A program made the translations under genes and the position numbers. Below are positions 52,614-61,955 of a stretch of 64,000 bases of DNA, one piece after another. Each line of letters opens with the position of its first letter. The first letter of the stretch is position 1. This DNA is from Maritimibacter alkaliphilus HTCC2654 (GTDB taxonomy: Bacteria; Pseudomonadota; Alphaproteobacteria; Rhodobacterales; Rhodobacteraceae): NCBI RefSeq assembly GCF_000152805.1, contig NZ_CH902578.1, positions 2,255,074 through 2,319,073 of the forward strand, given 5' to 3'. The notes under the pieces are model-generated. The model was not told the DNA's origin, searched no databases, and saw only the letters and a list, made by a program, of their open reading frames with translations.

Positions 52614-54463
52614 GCCGCGCCTTCGAAATCCTTGGCCTGCGTCACCCTGCGAAACTCTTCGTTCCGCATCGCGTCATCGACCGGAGCATCGACCGAAACC
52701 CGGCCACCGCCGAACAGGATCACCCGTTCGGCATGGGTGAGTGTGTCGAGGTGATGTGTCACGGAAATGACTGTCGGGTTCTGTGGCAGGGTGGCGATCG
52801 CATTCATCACCTTGGATTGCGTGGCGCGATCAAGGGCCGAAGTCGCCTCGTCCAGCACCACGACCGAGGGTTCGTGATAGAGCGCACGCGCGATGCCGAC
52901 GCGCTGCCGCTGCCCGCCGGACAGGTTGCCGCCACGCTCCCCTACCCGCGTATTGATACCGTCGGGCAGCGTGGCGATGAAATCGGTCAACTGCGCGCGG
53001 TCGAGCGCCATGCGCAGACGCTCGGGATCGTGCTTGGCTTCGGACAGGCCGAGGGCGACGTTCGCTGCAATCGTATCGTCGGTCAGAAAGACGGTCTGGG
53101 GCACGTAGCCGATCTGCCCGTTCCAGATCGCCAGAACCGAGTCGAGATCGGCCCCGTCGAGTTTCACCTGCCCGCTGGTGGGCTGGATAAGACCCAGCAG
53201 CATCGCGAGAAAGGTGGACTTGCCCGCACCGGTCGGCCCCATGATCGCGACATGCTCGCCCCGCTTGAGCGACACATTGATGTCCGACAGGGCGGCGGCG
53301 TCGGTTCCGGGAAAGGTAAAGCCAGCATCTTCGAAGGAAAGCTCGGCGAACCCGTCGGTCGGAGCCTCGATCAGCGAAACGCCCGCATCCTCTTGGGCGC
53401 GGTGGTGTTCCAGTTCTTTCAGGTCAGCGGCCAAAGGCGGGAAAGCCGCGCTGAACGAGCTGATCCGGTTCGTCGAATTCGCGACCTTCGTCAGCGTCTG
53501 CCTCAACCGGAAGATCGCGACGGCCAGCACGGTCGCCTGCCCGAACGCCGTTTCGATGCTGTCCGCCGTCAGAACGATGAAGCCGATGATGAGAACCAGC
53601 GCAACGAGCATCAGTGTTTCCAGAAGCACCGGCACGATCTGCATAACGAAAATGGTCTTGCGGTTCGCCGCGCCGAAATCGCGGGACTTTTGCGCGAAGG
53701 CCCGAATGAACCCGTGTCGCGTCCCCATGAGGCGCGCTTCGGTGAGGGCGCCCAGCCCCTCCTGCACGGCCTTCATCATGTCACCCGTCGCATTCCGCGC
53801 CTCGCGCCCGGCACGCTGCAATTGTCGGTTCGCGCCTTTGCCGGCGACGAAAAGAGCGGCGGCAAGGGCGCAGATCATACCGACCAGGACCGGCGGAAGG
53901 GCGAGGACGATGAACCCCAGAACAGACAGCGCCATCACGAGGTTCAGCGCCAATTGCAGAAGCTGAAGGACGACGCCGTTGGAAATCTGGGACGTGTCCG
54001 CGGTGAGGTTACGCTGTAGTTCCGACGTATGTCGCCCGAGGTGCCACAGGTAGGGCGCATATTGGTAAGCCCAGAACAGGCGGTTCGAAAACGATACCTT
54101 TTGCAGGCTCACCGCGCGGGCGAGCAGGGCATAGGTTCCGATCCCGATGGCCAGCTTCAACGCGAACAGCAGCATGAGCGCGGCGGAAAACACCACGAGC
54201 CGGGTCCGCAAATCCATCCCGGTCACCCACGGTCCGATCGCGCCGGGCAGATCGGGCGTCCGCGACGAAATGAGGCTCATGTAGACCTGAATGCCGTAGA
54301 GAGTCGCAAGTTCGACTACTGCGAGCAGCAGCATCGCTCCGAACAGGCCCACGAGGCGCAGACGTTCCCGGCGCGAGAAGATGCGCCACAGACCGATGGC
54401 AACGGTTCCCAGCTTCACGTTCGCCTCGGCGGACGGCCGTTCCTCGTCCGGTATCGTCGTCAT
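52610..54463 (-). CDS. ABC exporter/flippase, fused permease and ATPase
   Basis: A 617-residue half-transporter. An N-terminal six-helix region (about 25-330) is followed by an ATPase with GPTGAGKSTFLAML, the signature LSGGQRQRVGIARAL, VVVLDEATSALD and SVTHHLDT (H-loop). It belongs to the MsbA/PglK type of exporter that flips lipid-linked oligosaccharides. As the first gene of the polysaccharide operon it is the natural candidate flippase, replacing Wzx. No periplasmic partner or HlyD-type protein is encoded beside it. Confidence 0.8.
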   Translation of the reverse strand: MTTIPDEERPSAEANVKLGTVAIGLWRIFSRRERLRLVGLFGAMLLLAVVELATLYGIQVYMSLISSRTPDLPGAIGPWVTGMDLRTRLVVFSAALMLLFALKLAIGIGTYALLARAVSLQKVSFSNRLFWAYQYAPYLWHLGRHTSELQRNLTADTSQISNGVVLQLLQLALNLVMALSVLGFIVLALPPVLVGMICALAAALFVAGKGANRQLQRAGREARNATGDMMKAVQEGLGALTEARLMGTRHGFIRAFAQKSRDFGAANRKTIFVMQIVPVLLETLMLVALVLIIGFIVLTADSIETAFGQATVLAVAIFRLRQTLTKVANSTNRISSFSAAFPPLAADLKELEHHRAQEDAGVSLIEAPTDGFAELSFEDAGFTFPGTDAAALSDINVSLKRGEHVAIMGPTGAGKSTFLAMLLGLIQPTSGQVKLDGADLDSVLAIWNGQIGYVPQTVFLTDDTIAANVALGLSEAKHDPERLRMALDRAQLTDFIATLPDGINTRVGERGGNLSGGQRQRVGIARALYHEPSVVVLDEATSALDRATQSKVMNAIATLPQNPTVISVTHHLDTLTHAERVILFGGGRVSVDAPVDDAMRNEEFRRVTQAKDFEGAA

Positions 54464-54789
54464 GCCGGTGACTGCCCCGATATGGCCGCGAGGCTCTGCG
54501 CGTCCGCTCGACCCGCAACCGAGCCTTTAGGATAATCCTGCGTCGGCATTCTCGCGCCTCAACCCAAGTCGTTCAGGCCCTGCACTGGACCGACGCCGGT
54601 CTAACATGCTGCAGTGCAGGAGGTAAGGCCATACCGGGCACCGGCAAAGGTCAGATCACGAAAAATGTTTTCTTCGCAAAAACAGGTCATTCCTTATGGC
54701 CTTTCGCGGATTTGCTGGGCTACATACGCATTGCGCGCCCCGTTTTCGCGGGAATTCAGGCCCGATCGGCACAAAGGCTAATCCAACAC
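54464..54789. other. Divergent intergenic region between ABC exporter and Wzz-like genes
   Basis: 326 bases without a gene. It contains the inverted repeat at 54579-54620 and an AT-richer stretch near 54660-54690. I saw no convincing -35/-10 pair on either strand. Confidence 0.6.
54579..54620. promoter_or_regulatory. Long-arm inverted repeat upstream of the Wzz-like gene
   Basis: CCTGCACTG (54579-54587) and CAGTGCAGG (54612-54620) are perfect inverse complements. An inner GACC/GGTC pair (54588-54591, 54598-54601) also lies within. It could be an operator or an RNA hairpin. Confidence 0.5.
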
Positions 54790-56934
54790 ATGACGGACAC
54801 GTCACCCAGCCAGCCAGGCATTCAGGAAGACGAACTGGACCTCATGCGGCTGCTCGGCCTTGTTTGGCGCGGGCGCTGGATCATCCTCGCCTGCGTGGCC
54901 GTGGCCATCGTGCTTTCCATGCTCTACGTGCGCAACATCGCGGTGCCGAAGTATGCGTCGACCGCGCGTCTCGTGATTGAAGCCGAGGATCGCAACGTCG
55001 TCGACATCGAAGCCGTCGTCAGCGGCATTTCCACGAGCGACACGTCGATCAATACCGAGCTGTCGATCATCACCTCGCGCGGCATGATCGAGAAACTCAT
55101 CCGTGACCTCGAGCTTTATAAGGATCCCGAGTTCAACGGCGCGCTCTACGAGCCGAACCCCTATTCGATCGCAGGCATCCGAAAACGGATTCTAGCGCTT
55201 TTCGGACAGGAAGACGCAGCGGGGCCAGAACAGTCCATCGAGCAGGCCGTCCTGTCCACGATACCCCGCACGACACGCGCGATCCGGGCCGTATCGGTGC
55301 AGAAAACGCTGCTGATCGACATAACGGTGACGACCGAAGACCCGCGCAAGTCCACACAGATGGCGAACCGGCTTGCCGCGATCTACGTCCAGTCGCAGGT
55401 CGAGACCAAGTTCGACGCGGTCGAATATGCGATCAACTGGCTGACCGAGCGCGTGACCGAACTCGAGGGCGAATTGCGCACGCGCCAGAACGAATTGGAC
55501 AACGTCCGTTCCGAAGCGGCGCTGGTCGGGATCGAAACGCTCGAGGCGATGACCGTGCGCAGTGTCGAATTGCGCAGCCGCCAGTCGAACCTGACGAACA
55601 CGATCACGGAAAAGACCGAGCTGATCGAACGGGCACGCGTTCTGATCGAGGCGGGCGATGGCGATGGGCTTGTCGCCCTTTTCGACGACCGAATCCTGAA
55701 CGAAATCGCAGGCACGGTCGACGACGGCACGCTGATGGAAAACGAGCGTTTCAACGCGCGCATCGACACGCTCGTCGATCAGGAAACGAGTTCGATCCAG
55801 CGTCTGACGTCCCAGCGTGACGTGTTCCGCGATTCGCTCAACCGTTTGAACGAGGAAATCTCGCAGCAGACCACGGCCCTGAAACGGGTCGAGGAGCTGA
55901 CCCGCGATCTTCAAGCGGTTCAGACGCTTTACGAGACGTTCCTGTCGCGGCTCAAGGAAACCTCGCTTCAGATCGGGTTGCAGCAGGCCGACAGCCGCGT
56001 CTTGTCGGAAGCGCCGCCCTTTGGCCGTCAGGTCGCACCGCAGGTGCGCCGGACCGTATCGCTCGCCATCGTGTTCGCCTTTCTCGTCGGCGTCGGCATC
56101 ATCCTTGTCGTGCAATTCACGCAGCGCGGTATCCGCAGTGCCGGTGAACTCGAATCCCTGTCGGGTCAGAACGTGATGGGGCAGATCCCGCTCTCGCCAG
56201 TGAAAGACCGCAAGAAACTGCTCGAATACCTGCGCAATAAACCGACCTCCGCCATGTCCGAGGCGGTGCGCAACCTGCGCACCTCGGTCACGCTGACGAA
56301 CCCGAAGAACCCGCCGAACGTCATCATGATTACCTCGTCCGTGCCGGGCGAGGGCAAGACGACCGTGGCCGCGAGCCTCGCGCTCAACCTCGCGAGCCTC
56401 GGCAAGAAGGTTCTGCTGATCGACGGCGACATCCGGCGCAATACGCTGTCGGACTATTTCAAAGGCGTGGACACGGAGAACAAGCCCGGGATCGTGTCCC
56501 TGCTCGACGGAGACGTCAGCCTGCAAGAGGCCGTTCTGACGCTTCCCGACACCGGCATCGACGTGCTGATGAGCGAGAAGAGCGTTCAGAACGCCGCCGA
56601 CATTTTCGCCTCCGAGCCGTTCTCGAACTTCATGAAGACGCTGCGCGAGCATTACGATCACGTCATCATCGACACGCCGCCGGTTCTGGCCGTGCCGGAC
56701 GCCCGCGTGATCGCCCGCTTCGCCGATGCGGTGCTTTACATCGTCGGTTGGAACAAGACCCACCGAGAGCAGGTCCGCGAAGGGATCAGCGAGCTTCGGT
56801 CGCTTGGCGTGACGATTTCCGGCGTTGTCCTGAACCAGATCGACGGGCGCAAGATGTCGCGCTACGGCTATGGCTACGGCGGTTATTCCCGGTACGGCTC
56901 CCGCAAGTACGGGCAGGGCTACTACGACAACTGA
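54790..56934 (+). CDS. Polysaccharide copolymerase and bacterial tyrosine kinase (Wzz/ExoP-like)
   Basis: A 714-residue inner-membrane protein. It has a first transmembrane helix near 30-48, a long periplasmic Wzz-like domain with coiled coil, a second helix at about 420-440, then a cytosolic BY-kinase. Walker A is SSVPGEGKTTVAAS (about 515-528), then LLIDGDIRRN and VIIDTPPVL. The C-terminus has a cluster of about nine Tyr residues (from 690), the expected autophosphorylation sites. It controls chain length and export of polysaccharide. ATG 54790 (MTDTSPSQ) is chosen over an upstream in-frame ATG. It diverges from the exporter operon. Confidence 0.92.
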   Translation: MTDTSPSQPGIQEDELDLMRLLGLVWRGRWIILACVAVAIVLSMLYVRNIAVPKYASTARLVIEAEDRNVVDIEAVVSGISTSDTSINTELSIITSRGMIEKLIRDLELYKDPEFNGALYEPNPYSIAGIRKRILALFGQEDAAGPEQSIEQAVLSTIPRTTRAIRAVSVQKTLLIDITVTTEDPRKSTQMANRLAAIYVQSQVETKFDAVEYAINWLTERVTELEGELRTRQNELDNVRSEAALVGIETLEAMTVRSVELRSRQSNLTNTITEKTELIERARVLIEAGDGDGLVALFDDRILNEIAGTVDDGTLMENERFNARIDTLVDQETSSIQRLTSQRDVFRDSLNRLNEEISQQTTALKRVEELTRDLQAVQTLYETFLSRLKETSLQIGLQQADSRVLSEAPPFGRQVAPQVRRTVSLAIVFAFLVGVGIILVVQFTQRGIRSAGELESLSGQNVMGQIPLSPVKDRKKLLEYLRNKPTSAMSEAVRNLRTSVTLTNPKNPPNVIMITSSVPGEGKTTVAASLALNLASLGKKVLLIDGDIRRNTLSDYFKGVDTENKPGIVSLLDGDVSLQEAVLTLPDTGIDVLMSEKSVQNAADIFASEPFSNFMKTLREHYDHVIIDTPPVLAVPDARVIARFADAVLYIVGWNKTHREQVREGISELRSLGVTISGVVLNQIDGRKMSRYGYGYGGYSRYGSRKYGQGYYDN

Positions 56935-56940
56935 GGGCGA

Positions 56941-57813
56941 TCACTTCGCCAGTCGTTGCAGGTAGCGACCGTATTCGGTCTTTCGGAAAATCTCGGCCCG
57001 CGCCAGCAACCCGGCGCGGTCGATCCAGCCCGCTTCATACGCGATCTCTTCGGGGCAACCCACCTGCTGACCCTGCCGCTCTGACAATGTGCGCACGAAG
57101 TTCCCGGCGTCGAGAAGCGAGGCATGAGTTCCGGTGTCGAGCCAGGCATAGCCCCGCCCCATCTGCTGCACCGAAAGCGCCCCGTCTTCGAGGTAGGATT
57201 CGAGAAGTGCGGTGATCTCAAGCTCCCCCCGCGCCGAGGGCGTCACATCGCGTGCCCGCGCGGGCGCTGTCGCGTCGAGGAAGTAAAGACCCGTCACGGC
57301 AAAGGGCGACGGCGCGACCTCGGGCTTTTCGATGATCTGGCGCACGGTACCATCGGGCGCGAAATCGACTACGCCATACCGTTCGGGGTCGGCCACGCGG
57401 TAGCCGAAGACCGTGCCACCCGCGACCTGCGTATCGGCGGCGCGAAGCTGATCGGGCAGGCCATGCCCGAAGAAAATGTTATCCCCCAGCACCATCGCCG
57501 AGGGGCAGCCATCAAGGAAGTCCTCGGCGATCAGATAGGCCTGCGCCAGACCATCCGGCGACGGCTGGATTTCATAATGCAACCGCAGGCCCCATTGCGA
57601 CCCGTCGCCCAGCGTTCGCTGGAACTGCGCCTGATCTTCCGGCGTGGTGATGACGCAGATCTCGCGAATGCCCGTCAGCATCAGCACGGTCAGCGGATAA
57701 TAGATCATCGGTTTGTCATAGACCGGAAGCAGCTGCTTCGAGACGCCCATCGTGATCGGATACAGCCGCGTGCCGGAGCCGCCTGCGAGGATGATGCCCT
57801 TCCGGGTGCTCAT
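56941..57813 (-). CDS. rmlA: Glucose-1-phosphate thymidylyltransferase
   Basis: RmlA, 290 residues, makes dTDP-glucose from dTTP and glucose-1-phosphate. [21 protein letters not shown] is the nucleotide-binding N-terminus (abbreviated GGSGTRLYP), then [19 protein letters not shown] and the Lys of IIEKP. It is the last gene of rmlCBDA and overlaps rmlD by ATGA. Confidence 0.96.
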   Translation of the reverse strand: MSTRKGIILAGGSGTRLYPITMGVSKQLLPVYDKPMIYYPLTVLMLTGIREICVITTPEDQAQFQRTLGDGSQWGLRLHYEIQPSPDGLAQAYLIAEDFLDGCPSAMVLGDNIFFGHGLPDQLRAADTQVAGGTVFGYRVADPERYGVVDFAPDGTVRQIIEKPEVAPSPFAVTGLYFLDATAPARARDVTPSARGELEITALLESYLEDGALSVQQMGRGYAWLDTGTHASLLDAGNFVRTLSERQGQQVGCPEEIAYEAGWIDRAGLLARAEIFRKTEYGRYLQRLAK

Positions 57814-58676
57814 GATGCCTTGTCCGTGAGAAAGTTCAGAATATCGGTCAGACCAACGCGCCAATCCGGGCGCACGATATCGAACGCGGCTTCGGTCGCG
57901 CGGCAATCGAGCCGTGAGTTGGCCGGGCGTCTGGCCGGGGTGGGGTAGTCCTTGGTGGCAATGTCCTCGACCACGGTGGTGCGGCCGGATTGCCGTAATA
58001 TCTCACGTGCGAAATCGGCCCAGCTGACGTCCGGCGCGCCCGAGAAGTGGAAAGTGCCGCCTTTCGACGGGTCCGCAACCAGCGCCACGGCCATCGACCA
58101 GAGTGCTGCGGCGATGTCGGATGCCGGGGTCGGCCCTCCGATCTGGTCGGCGACGATCGTCAGCCGATCCCGCGTTTCGGACAGCCGGAGCATCGTCTTG
58201 ACGAAATTGCCGCCGTGCCCGGACACGACCCAAGACGTGCGCAGGATCGCGTGGGGTCCGCCCGCCGCCCGGATCGCGGTTTCCCCGGCCAGTTTCGAGC
58301 GCCCATAGGCGTTGAGCGGTCGCGTCGGCGCGTCGACCGCCCAGGGCGCATCGCCTTCCCCGGAAAACACGTAGTCCGTGGAAACATGAAAGAACGGGAT
58401 GCCCAACGCGGCGCAGGCCCGTGCCATTTCGCCGGGGGCCTCGCCGTTCACGACCGTCGCGAGCGCCTCGTCCTCCTCGGCCCGATCCACGGCGGTATAG
58501 GCCGCAGCATTGATGACGACATCCGGCGCGGCGTGGCGGATCGCCTCGGCACACTTTTCGGGGCGCGACAGGTCGGCCCGGTCACGGCCCAGCGCCTCCA
58601 ACCTCACACCTTTGGGCGTGGTCGCGGCGAGTTCGCGGGCGACCTGCCCGGTCGTGCCGAACACCAACGCCTTCAT
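57810..58676 (-). CDS. rmlD: dTDP-4-dehydrorhamnose reductase
   Basis: RmlD, 288 residues, reduces dTDP-4-keto-L-rhamnose with NADPH, the last step of dTDP-L-rhamnose synthesis. [11 protein letters not shown] is the nucleotide loop, then [21 protein letters not shown] and YGRSKLAGE (Tyr/Lys). ATG 58676 overlaps the rmlB stop (ATGA). Confidence 0.95.
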   Translation of the reverse strand: MKALVFGTTGQVARELAATTPKGVRLEALGRDRADLSRPEKCAEAIRHAAPDVVINAAAYTAVDRAEEDEALATVVNGEAPGEMARACAALGIPFFHVSTDYVFSGEGDAPWAVDAPTRPLNAYGRSKLAGETAIRAAGGPHAILRTSWVVSGHGGNFVKTMLRLSETRDRLTIVADQIGGPTPASDIAAALWSMAVALVADPSKGGTFHFSGAPDVSWADFAREILRQSGRTTVVEDIATKDYPTPARRPANSRLDCRATEAAFDIVRPDWRVGLTDILNFLTDKAS

Positions 58677-59713
58677 GATGCCCGACCCAGTCGGCGGCCG
58701 ACCCCGTCGCGATCCAGAAGCGCCTGCCACCAGTCGCGGTTGTCGAGATACCAGCGCACCGTCTTTTCCAGCCCCTCCTCGACCGTGACCGAGGGGCGCC
58801 AGCCCAGCTCGTCCCGGATGCGGGTCGGGTCGATGGCATAGCGGGCATCGTGGCCCGGACGGTCCGCGACGAAGGTGATCTGGTCGCCGTAGCTGCCCTC
58901 TTTCGGCGCCATCCGGTCGAGGATCGTGCAAAGCGTGCGCACGAGGTCGAGGTTCGAGCGTTCGTTTTCGCCGCCGATGTTGTAGCTGCGGCCAATCGCG
59001 CCCTCTTCGAGAACCAGAAGCAGGGCGTCGGCATGATCCTCGACATAAAGCCAGTCGCGCACGTTCGACCCGTCGCCGTAGATCGGGATCGGCTCGCCCG
59101 CCAATGCTTTCAAGATGACAATGGGGATCAGCTTCTCTGGGAAATGATAGGGGCCGTAATTGTTCGAGCAATTCGTGAGAACGACCGGCAGACCATAGGT
59201 TTCGTGCCACGCGCGGACGAGGTGATCGGACGAGGCTTTGGACGCCGAATAAGGCGACCGGGGGTCATACGGCGATTCTTCCGTAAACTGCCCCTCGGGG
59301 CCAAGCGACCCGAACACCTCGTCCGTCGAGATGTGGTGAAACCGGAACGCCGGGTCGCGCCCCTGCCCGTCCCAATACGATCTGGCCGCTTCGAGCAGAT
59401 TGAAGGTGCCCATGACATTGGTTTCGATGAAGGTCGCGGGGCCGTCGATGGACCTGTCGACATGGCTTTCGGCGGCCAGATGCATGATCGCGTCCGGGCG
59501 GTGGTCGGACAGAACGCGGTCGAGCGCGGGCCTGTCGCGGATATCGACCTGTTCGAAGGCGTATCCCGGCGCATCGGCCACCGAGGCCACGTTGTCGAGA
59601 CAGGCGGCATAGGTCAGCGCATCGAGGTTCACGACCTCTTGCCCACGTGAAATCGCAAGGCGCACCACGGCGGACCCGATGAAACCAGCGCCGCCCGTGA
59701 CGAGGATCTTCAT
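58673..59713 (-). CDS. rmlB: dTDP-glucose 4,6-dehydratase
   Basis: RmlB, 346 residues, an NAD-dependent dehydratase. It has [35 protein letters not shown], the catalytic [10 protein letters not shown] (Tyr-x3-Lys) and the substrate loop [17 protein letters not shown] in part. It overlaps rmlC by ATGA. Confidence 0.96.
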   Translation of the reverse strand: MKILVTGGAGFIGSAVVRLAISRGQEVVNLDALTYAACLDNVASVADAPGYAFEQVDIRDRPALDRVLSDHRPDAIMHLAAESHVDRSIDGPATFIETNVMGTFNLLEAARSYWDGQGRDPAFRFHHISTDEVFGSLGPEGQFTEESPYDPRSPYSASKASSDHLVRAWHETYGLPVVLTNCSNNYGPYHFPEKLIPIVILKALAGEPIPIYGDGSNVRDWLYVEDHADALLLVLEEGAIGRSYNIGGENERSNLDLVRTLCTILDRMAPKEGSYGDQITFVADRPGHDARYAIDPTRIRDELGWRPSVTVEEGLEKTVRWYLDNRDWWQALLDRDGVGRRLGRAS

Positions 59714-60276
59714 GCCGCGCTCCCGATGGTGAACGGATTGTCGAGATCCCTGAGGAATGGGGCCTTGGCGTCTTTGTCGGACAAGACCGGCGCGTCCGTC
59801 AGGCCCCAGTCGATCCCGATGTCGGGGTCGTCGAACCGCACGGCGCGGTCGCATTCGGGCGCGTAGTAGTTCGAGCATTTATAGACGACTTCGGTGTCCG
59901 GCTCGCGCGTGACGAAGCCGTGGAGGAAGCCGCGCGGGACCAGCAGCTGTTTGCCGTTCTCGGCGCTCAGTTCGACCCCGACCCATTGGCGAAACGTCGG
60001 GCTGTCGGCCCGGATGTCCACGGCCACATCGAACAGCCGCCCGCGCCCGCACCGCACCAGCTTGTCCTGCGCGAAAGGCGGAGTCTGCATGTGGAGGCCG
60101 CGAAGCGTGCCCGCCGTGGCCGACACCGAATGATTGTCCTGAACGAAGTCGATATCGACGCCGGCCGCCGACAGTTGGCGGCGGTTCCACGTTTCGGCGA
60201 AGAAGCCGCGGGCGTCGCCGTATCGCTCCGGCGTGAAGACGAAGACACCGGGTATTCTCGTCTCTTCAACCTTCAT
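59710..60276 (-). CDS. rmlC: dTDP-4-dehydrorhamnose 3,5-epimerase
   Basis: RmlC, 188 residues, a cupin dimer that epimerises positions 3 and 5. The catalytic His is in LRGLHMQTP, with QDNHSVS before and [17 protein letters not shown] after. ATG 60276 is chosen; a GTG three codons earlier is possible. It is the first gene of rmlCBDA and has its own promoter and palindrome upstream. Confidence 0.95.
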   Translation of the reverse strand: MKVEETRIPGVFVFTPERYGDARGFFAETWNRRQLSAAGVDIDFVQDNHSVSATAGTLRGLHMQTPPFAQDKLVRCGRGRLFDVAVDIRADSPTFRQWVGVELSAENGKQLLVPRGFLHGFVTREPDTEVVYKCSNYYAPECDRAVRFDDPDIGIDWGLTDAPVLSDKDAKAPFLRDLDNPFTIGSAA

Positions 60277-60297
60277 TTGCCCCACCCGTCCTTGCGC

Positions 60298-60313
60298 ACC
60301 GGGCGCGCCCGGT
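60298..60313. promoter_or_regulatory. 16-base perfect palindrome in the rmlC leader
   Basis: ACCGGGCGCGCCCGGT lies between the -10 and the rmlC ribosome binding region. As RNA it would form a strong hairpin. Confidence 0.5.
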
Positions 60314-60332
60314 AAGTATCTTCGACGGCGCG

Positions 60333-60362
60333 ATTGTACGTCGGCTCAATCAAATGTGTAAA
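60333..60362 (-). promoter_or_regulatory. Promoter of rmlCBDA
   Basis: On the minus strand, TTTACA (60357-60362), 18 bases, TACAAT (60333-60338). A near-consensus sigma-70 pair. Confidence 0.65.
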
Positions 60363-60458
60363 ATAGCGCCCAAGCATGTCGGGATCATGTCTGCACCGCA
60401 ACGTGACGCCGGTTCAAGCCTGAATTCCGCGCCGCAGAAACCGGATGCGCGGTCCGGG

Positions 60459-61859
60459 TCAGATCCCGGGTGGATTGCCGGTGTCGCGATCACCCGGCAG
60501 GTCGAGCGGAACGGCACGGCAGATTTCGCGCAGCGCACCGCGCAGCCCTTCTTCGACCGTGGGGTGGTAGAACGGTTTCGACAACAGGTCGCTCGCCGTC
60601 ATGCCCGCATCGACCGCCCAGGCGATGAGATGGCCAAGGTGATCCGCGCCGGGGCAAAACAGATCGGCCCCGATCAGTCGTCCGTCCGGGGCGGCGGCGT
60701 AGAGCTGGGCGAGCCCGACATTGCGCGCTTCGACTTTGGCGCGCCCCTGATCGGTGTAGTCGGCGGTGCCGATCTGCGCGCTGTCGACCGGCCCCTGCCC
60801 GATCGAGACGAGCGGCGGATCGGTGAAGGTGATCGTGAACCGGGGGGACCGGGTGGCGTGGGTGAGGTCCGGAAAGGCCGCCGCGTTGCGCCCGGCGACG
60901 GCGCCCTCTGTCGATGCCTCGTGCAGGACGGGCCGGTTCGCGTTCGCATCCCCTGCCAAGAATATCGCGCTGTCACCGCACCGGAGCGTTTCCGGGTCGA
61001 CGTCCGGCAGCCCGTTGTCGTCGAGGTGAAGTCCCGACGCGGACAGGTCGAGCCCGTCGAGCGACGGCAGGCGCCCTGTCGCCACGAGCACACGGTCGAA
61101 CGTGTCGTCGCCCTCCTCCCAGACAAGGCGAATGCCGCCCGCCAAGGCCTCGGGCTTCACGTCTGCGCCGAGGAAAAGGTCCATGTCCTTCGCGAGTTCC
61201 GCCTTCAGCGCGTCGTGGATCGCGTCACATCGGGCCCCGGCGATCGTGTCGCCCTGGTCGAACACGGCCACGCGGACGCCGAGGCGCGCGAAGGCCTGAG
61301 CCAGTTCGATGCCGATGGCACCCGCCCCGATCACGGCGAGGCTTTTGGGAAGGTCGGCTTGTTCGAACACCGTCCGGTTGGTCAGCACGCGATCCCCGCC
61401 GATGTCGCGAAAGGGCGGCGGGACCATGGGGTGCGATCCGGTGGCGATGACGATGGCATTCGCCGCGACCTTCCGTCCATCGTCGAGCGAAAGCGCGCCC
61501 GGTCCGGTGAAGCGCGCCCTTGCCCGGATGCAGGTGCCATTCGGCAGATCGTCGAAACCCGCGCGGGTCGCGGCGGCGAAGGCATCGCGTTCGGCCCGGA
61601 CCCGCGCCATGACGGCGGCGCCATCCACGGACACCGACGTTGACACACCGAAAAGCCCAGCCGTCCGCGCGTCATGGGCGCGGTGCGCTGCGGCGATGAG
61701 CAGTTTGGACGGCATGCATCCCACGGTGGCGCACACCGTTCCGGCGAAATCCGGGTCGATCAGAAGCGTCTTGGCCCCTTGTGCGCGCGCGCTGCGTTCC
61801 GCGGCGATTCCTGCCGTTCCCGCCCCGATTACCGCGACGTCGCATGTCAGGTCCGCCAT
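60459..61859 (-). CDS. Dihydrolipoamide dehydrogenase/mercuric reductase-type flavoenzyme
   Basis: A 466-residue FAD- and NAD(P)-dependent disulfide oxidoreductase. The FAD loop is IGAGTAGIAAE, and the redox pair is Cys-ATVG-Cys (VCATVGC) at about 43-48. The NAD loop is VIGAGAIGIEL, and the C-terminal active-site His-Glu is in FYHPTVEEGL. It is more like the MerA/soluble-transhydrogenase group than E3 of the pyruvate complex, since there is no acyltransferase neighbour. The true substrate is uncertain. Confidence 0.85.
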   Translation of the reverse strand: MADLTCDVAVIGAGTAGIAAERSARAQGAKTLLIDPDFAGTVCATVGCMPSKLLIAAAHRAHDARTAGLFGVSTSVSVDGAAVMARVRAERDAFAAATRAGFDDLPNGTCIRARARFTGPGALSLDDGRKVAANAIVIATGSHPMVPPPFRDIGGDRVLTNRTVFEQADLPKSLAVIGAGAIGIELAQAFARLGVRVAVFDQGDTIAGARCDAIHDALKAELAKDMDLFLGADVKPEALAGGIRLVWEEGDDTFDRVLVATGRLPSLDGLDLSASGLHLDDNGLPDVDPETLRCGDSAIFLAGDANANRPVLHEASTEGAVAGRNAAAFPDLTHATRSPRFTITFTDPPLVSIGQGPVDSAQIGTADYTDQGRAKVEARNVGLAQLYAAAPDGRLIGADLFCPGADHLGHLIAWAVDAGMTASDLLSKPFYHPTVEEGLRGALREICRAVPLDLPGDRDTGNPPGI

Positions 61860-61955
61860 TTCGCCCTTTCTCCCGGTCAGTGTCCGGAGTTTCGATTGCG
61901 AAAGACAAACCGCCGCGCGCCGCCTGCGGTTCCTGACTTTGATGGCGACGATGGG

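Noticed and set aside
52610-54463. The ABC transporter as a type I secretion system for the RTX protein
   Set aside because: The genes are 7 kb apart, no HlyD or TolC-type partner is encoded near either, and the RTX protein has an N-terminal membrane helix.
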